Shown piece after piece: positions 1 to 6,772 of a stretch of DNA of 13,052 bases (positions are counted from its first letter, which is position 1; each line of letters opens with the position of its first letter). The position numbers were made by a program, and so were the translations under genes. The notes beneath the pieces were generated by a model that was given only the letters and a program-made list of their open reading frames with translations, did no database searches and was not told the origin of the DNA. The DNA comes from an uncultured Burkholderiales bacterium (lineage in GTDB: Bacteria > Pseudomonadota > Gammaproteobacteria > Burkholderiales > Burkholderiaceae_C): contig CAIYFE010000034.1 of NCBI GenBank assembly GCA_903925445.1, positions 1 through 13,052 on the forward strand, given 5' to 3'.

Positions 1-1661
1 CCAGTTTCGAACAACATGGTCAGCATCTTGCGCCACATGTCTGTGGCTTGCACGGTTTTGCTGGGGCGAATTTCGCCACGGCGGGCTTTTTCTTCGTAGG
101 CCACATAGGCTTTTTCGAAGTCTGAGCCGAACAGGTCGTGCAAATCGGGCACATCGGAAGGCGAGAACAAAGTCCATTCGCCTTTTTCCATGACGCGACG
201 CATGAACAAGTCTGGAATCCAGTTGGCGGTGTTCATGTCGTGCGTGCGACGGCGATCATCGCCGGTGTTTTTGCGCAGTTCCAAGAACTCTTCGATGTCC
301 AAGTGCCAAGTTTCGAGGTAAGTACACACCGCCCCTTTGCGTTTGCCACCTTGGTTGACCGCCACGGCCGTGTCGTTGACCACTTTGAGGAAGGGCACCA
401 CACCTTGCGATTCGCCGTTGGTGCCTTTGATGTGGCTGCCCAGTGCGCGCACGCGGGTCCAGTCGTTGCCCAAGCCACCGGCAAATTTAGACAGCAATGC
501 GTTTTCTTTGATCGACTCGTAAATGCCGTCCAGATCGTCGGGCACGGTGGTCAAGTAGCAGCTCGACAGCTGTGAGCGCAAGCTGCCGCTGTTAAAGAGC
601 GTGGGCGTGCTGGACATGAAGTCAAAGCTGGAGAGCACTTCGTAGAACTCGATGGCGCGCGCTTCGCGGTCGATTTCGTTGAGCGCCAAACCCATGGCCA
701 CGCGCATGAAGAACGCTTGGGGCAATTCGATGCGCTGCTTGCGAACGTGCAAGAAGTAGCGGTCGTACAGGGTTTGCAGGCCGAGGTAATCGAATTTCAG
801 ATCACGGTCGGCCTTGAGCGCCTTGCCCAAGCGGGCCAGGTCGAAGTGGAGCAGTTGCGCATCGAGCAGGTCGTTTTCAACGCCTTTTTTAATGAATTGT
901 GGGAAGTAGTCGGCATAAGCTTGACCCATGTCGGCCAAAGTCACCTCTTTGCCCAACACCTCGCGCACGATGGTGTGCATGAGCAAACGTGCGGTGGCGT
1001 AGGTGTAGTCGGGGTCTTTTTCGATCAAGGTGCGGGTGGCCAAGATGGCGGCTTTGTAGACCTCGTCGATGGGCACGCCGTCGTACAAATTGCGCAAGGT
1101 TTCGGCCAAGATGGGGTCGGCTTTGACATCGGCACCCAAGCCAGCGCAGGCGTTGGTGATGAGTTGATGCAAATACGCCATGTCCAAGGGCACGCGCTGA
1201 CCGTGATCGATCACATGCAACGCGGGTGCTGCCGGCGTTTGTTGTTCTTTGCTGTGGGCGCGCTCTTGGTTGCGGCTTTCGCGGTAGAGCACGTAGGCGC
1301 GGGCGATTTCATGGTGACCGCCGCGCATCAGGCCAAGTTCAACTTGGTCTTGCACGTCTTCGATGTGGAAGGTGCCGCCGCCTGGACGTGAGCGCATGAG
1401 CGCGCGCACCACGCCTTGGGTCAAGGCGTCAACCACTTCACGCACGCTGGCAGATGCTGCGCCTTGCGTGCCGTGCACGGCCAAGAAGGCTTTCATCATG
1501 GCCACTGCAATCTTGGCAGGTTCGAAGGGCACAACAGCACCATTTCTGCGAATGATTTGGTAGTGAGCCAGTGTGGAGTGCGTATTGGTGTCTGCGCGAT
1601 CTTGCGCAGAGAGCATGGAAACCGAAGGGTTGGTTTGTGCTGCGTTTTCAGCAATTTGCAT
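1..1661 (-). CDS. nrdA: Ribonucleoside-diphosphate reductase class I, alpha subunit (partial, C-terminus beyond left edge)
   Basis: Large subunit of class I ribonucleotide reductase, which makes deoxyribonucleotides from ribonucleoside diphosphates with a small radical subunit (NrdB). About 553 codons lie in the window. Residues about 35-130 read as an ATP-cone (YQIIRRNGAVVPFEPAKI start) and about 148-235 as a second ATP-cone-like module. The catalytic barrel then begins, with the redox-active cysteine in QLSSCYL (C368, equivalent to E. coli C225) followed by the substrate-specificity loop region (DDLDGIYESIKENA, GGKRKGAVCTYLE). The finger-loop cysteine equivalent to E. coli C439 and the C-terminal cysteine pair fall outside. 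The N-terminal part is about 140 residues longer than E. coli NrdA because of the extra cone, as known in Pseudomonas-type NrdA. The ATG at 1661 is chosen because an AGGAAG ribosome site lies at 1671-1676 with good spacing. Upstream NrdR boxes support the identity. Confidence 0.95.
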   Translation of the reverse strand, partial: MQIAENAAQTNPSVSMLSAQDRADTNTHSTLAHYQIIRRNGAVVPFEPAKIAVAMMKAFLAVHGTQGAASASVREVVDALTQGVVRALMRSRPGGGTFHIEDVQDQVELGLMRGGHHEIARAYVLYRESRNQERAHSKEQQTPAAPALHVIDHGQRVPLDMAYLHQLITNACAGLGADVKADPILAETLRNLYDGVPIDEVYKAAILATRTLIEKDPDYTYATARLLMHTIVREVLGKEVTLADMGQAYADYFPQFIKKGVENDLLDAQLLHFDLARLGKALKADRDLKFDYLGLQTLYDRYFLHVRKQRIELPQAFFMRVAMGLALNEIDREARAIEFYEVLSSFDFMSSTPTLFNSGSLRSQLSSCYLTTVPDDLDGIYESIKENALLSKFAGGLGNDWTRVRALGSHIKGTNGESQGVVPFLKVVNDTAVAVNQGGKRKGAVCTYLETWHLDIEEFLELRKNTGDDRRRTHDMNTANWIPDLFMRRVMEKGEWTLFSPSDVPDLHDLFGSDFEKAYVAYEEKARRGEIRPSKTVQATDMWRKMLTMLFET

Positions 1662-1670
1662 CTGAGTTTT

Positions 1671-1676
1671 CTTCCT
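1671..1676 (-). promoter_or_regulatory. Ribosome binding site of nrdA
   Basis: AGGAAG on the minus strand, 9 bases before the ATG at 1661. It fixes the start of nrdA, which otherwise begins in a poorly conserved N-terminal tail. Confidence 0.75.
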
Positions 1677-1737
1677 GTTATTTGATGTTTTCGGAGCCGG
1701 GGCGAGTCTTGTCTCATGAACTGTCGCCAACAGGTAG

Positions 1738-1753
1738 ACACTATATCTGGTGT
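1738..1753 (-). promoter_or_regulatory. NrdR box 1 (nrdA operator)
   Basis: The 16-mer ACACTATATCTGGTGT matches the NrdR box consensus acaCwAtATaTwGtgt at 14 of 16 positions. It sits in a 20-bp element whose outer hexamers AGACAC/GTGTCT are perfectly palindromic. It covers the -10 of the nrdA promoter. NrdR is the ATP/dATP-sensing repressor of ribonucleotide reductase genes. Confidence 0.85.
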
Positions 1754-1768
1754 CTGGGGTATCTTCAA
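1740..1768 (-). promoter_or_regulatory. Sigma-70-type promoter of nrdA
   Basis: On the minus strand TTGAAG (1763-1768) is followed by exactly 17 bases and TATAGT (1740-1745). That gives 4/6 and 5/6 matches to the -35 and -10 consensus at ideal spacing. Transcription would start near 1733, giving a leader of about 70 bases before the nrdA ATG at 1661. The -10 lies inside the proximal NrdR box and the -35 lies between the two boxes, the usual geometry for NrdR repression by occlusion. Position is inferred from sequence only. Confidence 0.7.
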
Positions 1769-1769
1769 G

Positions 1770-1785
1770 ACACTAGGGGTAGCGT
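1770..1785 (-). promoter_or_regulatory. NrdR box 2 (degenerate centre)
   Basis: ACACTAGGGGTAGCGT matches the NrdR consensus at 11 of 16 positions; both half-sites are kept and the central AT step is replaced by GGGG. Its start is 32 bp from that of box 1 (16-bp linker), the three-helical-turn spacing typical of paired NrdR boxes. It lies just upstream of the -35. Confidence 0.7.
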
Positions 1786-1814
1786 TTTGGTATGCATTGC
1801 AGTTTTTTTGATAG

Positions 1815-1860
1815 TTTCGATAAAAAATTTAAGCTGGTGTATTTTTTGACACCATCGAAA
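1815..1860. repeat. Imperfect dyad / hairpin upstream of the nrdA promoter
   Basis: An outer inverted repeat TTTCGAT (1815-1821) / ATCGAAA (1854-1860) encloses an inner one, TGGTGT (1835-1840) / ACACCA (1849-1854), with A6T3 and T6 tracts between; the inner arm shares base 1854 with the outer one. On the minus strand the inner hairpin is followed by an A/T-rich stretch ending in T6. It could therefore be a weak terminator for the ampD operon, or a protein site upstream of nrdA. Role unknown. Confidence 0.4.
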
Positions 1861-1997
1861 AATGGCGCAGAAATAAGATGAAATTTTTAAAGTTGAGAAA
1901 AAACCGATAATTTCAGCGATATTTGTTCGCCAAGTGGCATGGCACCACGATATTTTTCTTAAAGCATTTTTTCGCTTTTGATTGCTTCTTAAAAAAA

Positions 1998-2603
1998 TTA
2001 TTTTTTTTCTAAAACTTGAATCTTGGAAACAACATCAAAGGGAAAACACGTAGTAGGCAAAGACAACGCTTTGCTTAGACCCTGCCAATCGAAGTTCTCG
2101 CCCGGATCTTTTTTGCGTCCTGGCGCAATGTGTTCGTGGCCTGCAATGTGGGCGATGTCAAAGCGCTCGATCAGCGCCGAACACAAGCTTTGCAAGGTTT
2201 CGTATTGCGGGGCTTCAAAGGACTCGCCTTCCAAGCCTTCAAGTTCGATGCCAATGGAGTCGTCGTTGCAGTTGTCGCGGCCTCGGTAGCTGGACTTGCC
2301 CGCGTGCCAAGCGCGGTCGTGGCAGCTGACAAACTGGATCAAATCGCCGTTGCGTCGGATGAAAAAATGCGCCGAAACTTCCATGCCGCGGATTTGCTCG
2401 AAGTAAGGATGTGCATCCCAATCCAAGCAGTTGGTGAACAGTTGCATGACTTCAGGTCCGCCATATTGGCCAGGCGGCAAGCTGATGGAATGAATCACGA
2501 TCAAGTCAATCTGGGCCTGAGCCGCACGCGCTCCGAAGTTGGGTGAATCCATGCGCTGCGCGAATGTGTACCAGCCATCGCGCCAGAGTTTGGAGTCGCT
2601 CAT
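1998..2603 (-). CDS. ampD: 1,6-anhydro-N-acetylmuramyl-L-alanine amidase AmpD
   Basis: Cytoplasmic zinc amidase of peptidoglycan recycling. It cleaves the stem peptide from 1,6-anhydro-MurNAc peptides, the muropeptides that in many Gram-negatives signal ampC induction. At 201 residues it is slightly longer than E. coli AmpD. The amidase_2 fold is clear: LIVIHSISLP gives zinc ligand H38, AGHEHIAPGRKKDPG gives H156 and D166, and IGIELEG supplies conserved E120. The N-terminal 'SPNFGAR' and the insert containing 'PYFEQIRGMEVSAHFFI' are typical AmpD rather than AmiD features, and no signal peptide is present, in keeping with a cytosolic enzyme. Its ATG directly abuts the stop of the preceding PP0621-family gene (TGAATG), so it is probably translated from the same mRNA by coupling; GAGGG just upstream may serve as ribosome site. 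Confidence 0.95.
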   Translation of the reverse strand: MSDSKLWRDGWYTFAQRMDSPNFGARAAQAQIDLIVIHSISLPPGQYGGPEVMQLFTNCLDWDAHPYFEQIRGMEVSAHFFIRRNGDLIQFVSCHDRAWHAGKSSYRGRDNCNDDSIGIELEGLEGESFEAPQYETLQSLCSALIERFDIAHIAGHEHIAPGRKKDPGENFDWQGLSKALSLPTTCFPFDVVSKIQVLEKK

Positions 2604-2828
2604 TCAACCCTCTGCCGCTTGGCGGTGCGAGGCACTGCAGTAACTGCCAGAGACGCCATGCACGGCGTCACCCTCGGGCACATGGATGCCGCAATGTTTG
2701 CATGGCAGCATGGTTTGGGGCGTGTTTGGGTTTGGGTGAGTGGCGTCCTGCGCCATGCTGTTGAGCCTTTGTTGGCGAATCCACCACACGCCCGCCCATA
2801 CCACCAGCAAAAGCACCAAGTACTTCAT
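2604..2828 (-). CDS. PP0621-family small membrane-anchored protein with zinc-ribbon-like motif
   Basis: A 74-residue protein. Residues 3-17 (YLVLLLVVWAGVWWI) form one N-terminal membrane segment, followed by a polar linker. A C-terminal cysteine/histidine knot follows: PCKHCG (C43, C46) and YCSASHR (C64, H68), a pattern that suggests one bound metal ion. This layout matches the PP0621 family of proteobacteria, whose function is not established. The ATG at 2828 overlaps the stop of the upstream ccsA-like gene by four bases (ATGA), indicating translational coupling, and its own stop touches the ampD start. A longer in-frame start at 3020 would lie wholly inside the ccsA-like gene and gives non-conserved sequence, so I reject it. 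Confidence 0.8.
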   Translation of the reverse strand: MKYLVLLLVVWAGVWWIRQQRLNSMAQDATHPNPNTPQTMLPCKHCGIHVPEGDAVHGVSGSYCSASHRQAAEG

Positions 2829-3637
2829 GCCATGCGACCCAAAATCACTTCGAGCACAAAGCGCGAGCCCACATACCCTAGCAGCAGCAAGCCAGAGCCA
2901 GCGTAGAGCACGCGCACCGCTGTGCGGCCACGCCAGCCAAAGCGATAACGTCCGAGCAACAACACCGCAAACGTCAACCAAGACAACAACGAAAACACGG
3001 TTTTGTGATCCCAGTGCCAAGCCGCTTGTGCGCCATACAAGCTGTCACCAAACAACCAGCCTGCGGCCAAAGTGGCGGTGAGTAGGGCGAATCCAGCGTT
3101 CACAAAACGAAAAGTCAAACGCTCCAAGGTGAGCAAAGGCAAACCCACGTTGGAGTCGGCGGCCAATCGAATGTTGCGCTCCGCGCGCGTCATCAACCAG
3201 GCGTGACCGACCGCCGCGGCAAATAATCCATAGGACGCGATGCCCAGCGCCCAATGCAGAGGCAACCAAGGCGAGGCGCTGACATGCAAAGGTGCGCCAG
3301 GAAAGCAAGCCGCCAACAACACCACAGCCACGCCCAGCAGCGCAAAGGCCCAACGCATGCGCAATTGAGGAAACCAGTGCTGCTCCAGCAAGTAAAAAGT
3401 GAACATCAACCACAGCGTCACCGACAGCGCGGGCGCAAAACCAAAGCGGGTCACGCCGTCTTGCGAGCCAAACAAGGCATAAATCAAACTCAAGCCATGC
3501 AGCACCCAAGGACCGATGACCAAACGCTGCCCCATTTGAGGCGACACGCGCGGCCCCATCAAGGCCGTCAATGCATAGGCCGTGGCGGTGGGAATGCCCA
3601 GCCAAAGGTGAAGCGGGAGGTCGCTGGCTAAAATCAT
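2825..3637 (-). CDS. CcsA/HemX/YpjD-family inner membrane protein
   Basis: A 270-residue polytopic membrane protein with about eight hydrophobic segments (roughly residues 10-27, 40-56, 68-85, 95-111, 126-148, 180-195, 212-229, 243-262). It belongs to the cytochrome c assembly (CcsA-type) superfamily and resembles E. coli YpjD/HemX-like proteins in length. The motif AAWHWDHKTVFSLLSW (about 205-220) is the counterpart of the haem-handling tryptophan-rich motif of CcsA, and H128 (PLHWALG) is a candidate haem ligand. The exact function of YpjD-like members is not settled; cytochrome c or haem-related assembly is the family inference. It is first in the operon with the PP0621-family gene and ampD, and is divergent from ffh across only 56 bp, as ypjD and ffh are neighbours in E. 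coli. The start at 3637 has only a weak ribosome site. Confidence 0.82.
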   Translation of the reverse strand: MILASDLPLHLWLGIPTATAYALTALMGPRVSPQMGQRLVIGPWVLHGLSLIYALFGSQDGVTRFGFAPALSVTLWLMFTFYLLEQHWFPQLRMRWAFALLGVAVVLLAACFPGAPLHVSASPWLPLHWALGIASYGLFAAAVGHAWLMTRAERNIRLAADSNVGLPLLTLERLTFRFVNAGFALLTATLAAGWLFGDSLYGAQAAWHWDHKTVFSLLSWLTFAVLLLGRYRFGWRGRTAVRVLYAGSGLLLLGYVGSRFVLEVILGRMA

Positions 3638-3693
3638 GGCTTAAGTTTAGCGTTTTGCTTTGCACACACACCGAGCCCCTCCGAGGGTGATTT
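3638..3693. promoter_or_regulatory. Divergent intergenic region of the ccsA-like operon and ffh
   Basis: Only 56 bases separate the two divergent ATGs. GAGGGTGA (3683-3690) is the ffh ribosome site. A weak -10-like TAAACT on the minus strand (about 3647-3652) is the best candidate for the ccsA-like gene. No convincing -35/-10 pair is visible for ffh, so its promoter may overlap the start of the ccsA-like gene. Confidence 0.4.
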
Positions 3694-5079
3694 ATGGCCT
3701 CAGCTCTTACCGACAAACTCTCCCGACTGGTCAAACACATCAGCGGCCAAGCCCGAATCACAGAAAGCAACGTGGCCGACATGTTGCGCGAGATTCGCAT
3801 GGCTTTGCTTGAGGCCGACGTGGCCTTGCCTGTGGTGCGTGATTTCATTGCCCGCGTCAAAGACAAAGCCTTGGGACAAGAAGTCGTGGGCTCTTTGCAG
3901 CCCGGGCAAGCGCTGGTGGCCATCGTCAACAAAGAGCTCGCCGCCACCATGGGCGAGGGCGTGAGCGATTTGAACCTCAACGCACAGCCGCCGGCTGTGG
4001 TGTTGATGGCAGGTTTGCAAGGTGCGGGCAAAACCACCACCACGGCCAAGTTGGCGCGTTGGTTGATCAACCAACGCAAGAAAAAAGTGTTGACGGTCTC
4101 GGGTGACGTTTACCGTCCAGCGGCGATTGAACAACTCAAAACGGTGACGGCGCAAGTCGGTGCCGAGTGGTTCCCCAGCCGTTCTGACCAAAAACCGCAA
4201 GACATCGCGCGTGAAGCGTTGGACTACGCGCGCAAACATTTCTTTGATGTGCTGCTGGTGGACACCGCTGGTCGTTTGGGCATTGATGAAGCCTTGATGA
4301 AAGAGATTCAAGCGCTGCATCAAGTGCTCAACCCGGTGGAGACTTTGTTCGTGGTGGACGCCATGCAAGGTCAAGATGCGATCAACACCGCCAAGGCGTT
4401 CAAAGACGCGCTGCCTTTGACGGGTATTGTGTTGACCAAACTCGATGGCGATTCACGCGGTGGCGCGGCTTTGTCGGTCAAACAAATCACTGGCGTGCCG
4501 ATTAAATTTGCGGGTACCAGCGAAAAAATGGACGGCTTGGAGCTGTTTGATGCCGACCGTCACGCGGGACGCGTGCTGGGCATGGGCGACATTGTGGCCT
4601 TGGTCGAGCAAGTCACCGCCGGCGTGGACATGCAAGCTGCGCAAAAGTTGGCCGAGAAGGTCAAGCGCGGAGACAACTTCGATTTGAACGATTTCTTGTC
4701 GCAAATCCAGCAAATGCGCTCCATGGGTGGGCTTTCTAACTTGATGGACAAATTGCCCACCCAAATGGCGGCCAAGGCCAGCGAAGTGGATTTGTCCAAA
4801 GCCGAAAAAGACATCGCCCGCAAGCAAGGCATCATCCACAGCATGACGCCCTTGGAGCGCAGCAAACCCGAACTCATCAAAGCCACGCGCAAACGCCGCA
4901 TTGCCGCAGGTGCTGGGGTTCAGGTGCAAGACGTCAACCGCATGCTCAAAGAGTTCGAGCAAATGCAAGAGATGATGAAAAAAATGCGCGGCGGCGGCTT
5001 GATGAAAATGATGAAACGCATGGGCGGCATGAAAGGCATGCCACCCATGGGCGGTGGCGGCTTTCCTGGGCTGCGTTGA
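3694..5079 (+). CDS. ffh: Signal recognition particle protein Ffh (SRP54 homologue)
   Basis: The GTPase subunit of the signal recognition particle. With 4.5S RNA it binds hydrophobic signal sequences on the ribosome and delivers inner membrane proteins to FtsY. At 461 residues it is near the usual length. Residues 1-90 form the N helical bundle. The G domain follows, with P-loop GLQGAGKT (107-114), GDVYRPAA (137-144), DTAGR (190-194) and TKLDGDSRGGAA (248-259). From about 325 the methionine-rich M domain begins (FLSQIQQMRSMGG), with the RNA-binding helix SMTPLERSKPELI...RKRRIAAGAG (about 383-408) and a Met/Gly-rich tail. The ATG at 3694 is preceded by GAGG at good spacing. It converges on the ferredoxin gene with only 3 bp between stops, and no terminator is visible there. 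Confidence 0.98.
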   Translation: MASALTDKLSRLVKHISGQARITESNVADMLREIRMALLEADVALPVVRDFIARVKDKALGQEVVGSLQPGQALVAIVNKELAATMGEGVSDLNLNAQPPAVVLMAGLQGAGKTTTTAKLARWLINQRKKKVLTVSGDVYRPAAIEQLKTVTAQVGAEWFPSRSDQKPQDIAREALDYARKHFFDVLLVDTAGRLGIDEALMKEIQALHQVLNPVETLFVVDAMQGQDAINTAKAFKDALPLTGIVLTKLDGDSRGGAALSVKQITGVPIKFAGTSEKMDGLELFDADRHAGRVLGMGDIVALVEQVTAGVDMQAAQKLAEKVKRGDNFDLNDFLSQIQQMRSMGGLSNLMDKLPTQMAAKASEVDLSKAEKDIARKQGIIHSMTPLERSKPELIKATRKRRIAAGAGVQVQDVNRMLKEFEQMQEMMKKMRGGGLMKMMKRMGGMKGMPPMGGGGFPGLR

Positions 5080-5082
5080 TTT

Positions 5083-5403
5083 TCAGTATTGGCTGGCGGG
5101 CAAATCGACCTCCAGGCCGTTCATGGCCTCGGTCAATTTGATTTGGCAAGACAAGCGGCTGTTGGGTTGACGCGCTGAGGCGGCAAAGTCGAGCATGCCG
5201 TCTTCGTCATCGCTCAAGGCGGGCATTTTGTCCAACCACGCGTCTCGCACCATCACATGGCACGTGGCGCAGGTGAGGGTGCCGCCACAGTCGGCCGCAA
5301 TGCCTTCGATGTCCGCAGCCGCGGCGGCTTGCATCAAACTTTGCCCCACTTTGCCTTGAATGATTTGGCCTTGGCCATTTTCGAAAAAAGTGATTTGAAT
5401 CAT
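5083..5403 (-). CDS. 2Fe-2S ferredoxin, adrenodoxin/ISC type
   Basis: A 106-residue soluble [2Fe-2S] electron carrier. The cluster ligands are C39, C45, C48 and C86 in the arrangement C-x5-C-x2-C ... C (DCGGTLTCATCHVMV and RLSCQI), which with the acidic segment LSDDEDGMLD is the vertebrate-/ISC-type (Fdx) signature rather than the plant photosynthetic one. The physiological partner cannot be read from sequence. It starts 14 bp after the miaB stop and is probably co-transcribed with miaB, not with an isc operon. No good Shine-Dalgarno is visible: the upstream bases are the short tandem repeat CCTGAACCTGAACC, so translation may depend on coupling to miaB. Its stop lies 3 bp from that of convergent ffh. 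Confidence 0.9.
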   Translation of the reverse strand: MIQITFFENGQGQIIQGKVGQSLMQAAAAADIEGIAADCGGTLTCATCHVMVRDAWLDKMPALSDDEDGMLDFAASARQPNSRLSCQIKLTEAMNGLEVDLPASQY

Positions 5404-5417
5404 GCGGTGGTTCAGGT

Positions 5418-6758
5418 TCAGGTTTCAACCAACACGGGCTCGCCGCGCAAGGTGTGCGAGAAAGCTTGGGTGATTTTGACATCCATCATTTGTCCAATCA
5501 GACGTGCCGAGTTGGGACCGCCTTGGAAATTGACGATGCGGTTGCATTCGGTGCGCCCCATGAGTTCGGTCGCATCTTTGCGTGACCAGCCTTCGACCAT
5601 GACCTTTTGAGTCGTGCCCACGCGCTGCACATTGATGGCGCGCATGTTGTCATCGATGATTTTTTGCACCTCTTGCAAGCGACGCAACTTGACATCGTGC
5701 GGCGTGTCATCGTGCAAGTTGGCCGCAGGTGTGCCCGGGCGCGGACTGAAAATGAAGCTGAACGAGTTATCAAAGTAGACATCGTGCATGAGTCGGATGA
5801 GTTTTTGGTGATCGTCCTCGGTTTCACCGGGAAAGCCGACGATGAAGTCTGAACTCATGGCCATGTCTGGACGAATGGCGCGCAGCTTGCGCACCGTGCT
5901 TTTGTATTCCATCGCGGTGTAGCCGCGCTTCATGGCCATCAAAATGCGGTCGCTGCCGTGTTGCACGGGCAAATGCAAATGGCTGACCAATTGCGGCACT
6001 TTGGCGTAGACATCGATCAAACGCTGGGTGAACTCGTTGGGGTGGCTGGTGGTGTAACGAATGCGTTGGACCCCTGGAATTTCAGCCACGTATTCGATCA
6101 GCAACGCAAAGTCGGCGATCTCAGCCGTGTTGCCCATCGCGCCTCGGTAGGCGTTGACGTTTTGTCCCAGCAATGTGATTTCTTTCACGCCTTGTGCGGC
6201 CAAGCCAGCGATTTCGACCAAAACATCGTCAAAGGGACGGCTGACTTCTTCGCCACGGGTGTAAGGCACCACGCAATAGCTGCAATATTTGCTGCAGCCT
6301 TCCATGATGCTCACAAACGCGCTGCCGCCTTCGACACGCGCCGGGGGCAGGTGATCGAATTTTTCGATCTCAGGAAAACTGATGTCAACTTGTGGGCGCG
6401 CCAAAGTCTCGCGTTGGTTGAGCAAATCAGGCAAGCGATGCAGGGTTTGCGGTCCAAATACCACGTCCACATAAGGCGCACGCGCGATGATGGTGTCGCC
6501 TTCTTGCGAGGCCACGCAGCCACCGACCGCGATCTTGACGCCTTTGGCCTTCAAGTGCTGGATGCGACCCAGATCGGAAAACACTTTTTCTTGCGCTTTT
6601 TCGCGCACCGAGCAGGTGTTGAAGACGATCAAGTCGGCGAGTTCGGGGTCGTCGGTTTTTTCGTAACCTTGGGCCGCGCCAAGGACATCGGCCATCTTGT
6701 CCGAGTCGTACTCGTTCATTTGGCAACCGAAGGTTTTAATAAAAACTTTGCGGCTCAT
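5418..6758 (-). CDS. miaB: tRNA-2-methylthio-N6-dimethylallyladenosine synthase MiaB
   Basis: A radical-SAM methylthiotransferase that converts i6A37 to ms2i6A37 in tRNAs reading UNN codons. With the start at 6758 it has 446 residues, near the usual family length. The N-terminal UPF0004 domain carries C12 (TFGCQMN), C49 (FNTCSVR) and C81 (VGGCVA), ligands of the auxiliary 4Fe-4S cluster. The radical-SAM motif EGCSKYCSYC gives C155, C159, C162. The last ~70 residues form a TRAM domain (VMVEGWSRK...PNSARLIGQ). The start at 6758 is preferred because GGGAGAG lies 7 bases upstream and MSRKVFIKTFGCQMN is the usual MiaB N-terminus; an in-frame ATG at 6827 would add 23 unconserved residues. The ferredoxin gene follows after 14 bp. 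The common betaproteobacterial downstream partners phoH/ybeY are not here. Confidence 0.97.
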   Translation of the reverse strand: MSRKVFIKTFGCQMNEYDSDKMADVLGAAQGYEKTDDPELADLIVFNTCSVREKAQEKVFSDLGRIQHLKAKGVKIAVGGCVASQEGDTIIARAPYVDVVFGPQTLHRLPDLLNQRETLARPQVDISFPEIEKFDHLPPARVEGGSAFVSIMEGCSKYCSYCVVPYTRGEEVSRPFDDVLVEIAGLAAQGVKEITLLGQNVNAYRGAMGNTAEIADFALLIEYVAEIPGVQRIRYTTSHPNEFTQRLIDVYAKVPQLVSHLHLPVQHGSDRILMAMKRGYTAMEYKSTVRKLRAIRPDMAMSSDFIVGFPGETEDDHQKLIRLMHDVYFDNSFSFIFSPRPGTPAANLHDDTPHDVKLRRLQEVQKIIDDNMRAINVQRVGTTQKVMVEGWSRKDATELMGRTECNRIVNFQGGPNSARLIGQMMDVKITQAFSHTLRGEPVLVET

Positions 6759-6765
6759 GGCAAAG

Positions 6766-6772
6766 CTCTCCC
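6766..6772 (-). promoter_or_regulatory. Ribosome binding site deciding the miaB start
   Basis: GGGAGAG on the minus strand, 7 bases before the ATG at 6758. It supports the 446-residue start over the upstream in-frame ATG at 6827, which has no such site and may lie upstream of the transcription start. Confidence 0.7.

Larger units (their letters stand above)
1662..1997. other. Intergenic region between ampD and nrdA (nrdA control region)
   Basis: These 336 bases hold no convincing gene. The nrdA-proximal part (1662-1790) contains the ribosome site, promoter and two NrdR boxes. The distal part (about 1790-1997) is strikingly AT-rich with A/T tracts, an imperfect dyad at 1815-1860, and several scattered CGATA motifs (1818, 1905, 1917, 1948). 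I see no strong terminator after ampD; the best hairpin candidate is the 1835-1854 stem. The short reading frames on either strand here lack protein-like composition. Confidence 0.7.

Noticed and set aside
1889..1911. Sigma-28-like elements TAAAGTTG and ACCGATAA on the plus strand in the ampD-nrdA gap
   Set aside because: The spacer is about 7 bases, far from the required 11, and no plus-strand gene follows; the match comes from AT-rich sequence.
1931..1952. Hairpin GTGGCATGGCACCAC followed by T-rich sequence, as a terminator
   Set aside because: The stem is only 4 bp, and the T-rich side is on the plus strand, where no gene ends.
2829..3020. N-terminal extension of the PP0621-family protein to an ATG at 3020
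   Set aside because: It would lie entirely inside the ccsA-like gene in another frame. The internal ATG at 2828 gives a standard membrane segment at residue 3 and a typical 4-bp stop/start overlap.
3045..4079. Long minus-strand frame (344 codons) across the ffh start and the ccsA-like gene
   Set aside because: It overlaps two well-supported genes in other frames and crosses the divergent intergenic region; the translation has no domain character.
5256..5271. Possible sigma-54 element TGGCACG on the plus strand within the ferredoxin gene
   Set aside because: No TTGC follows at the -12 position, and the region is coding for the cluster-binding loop.
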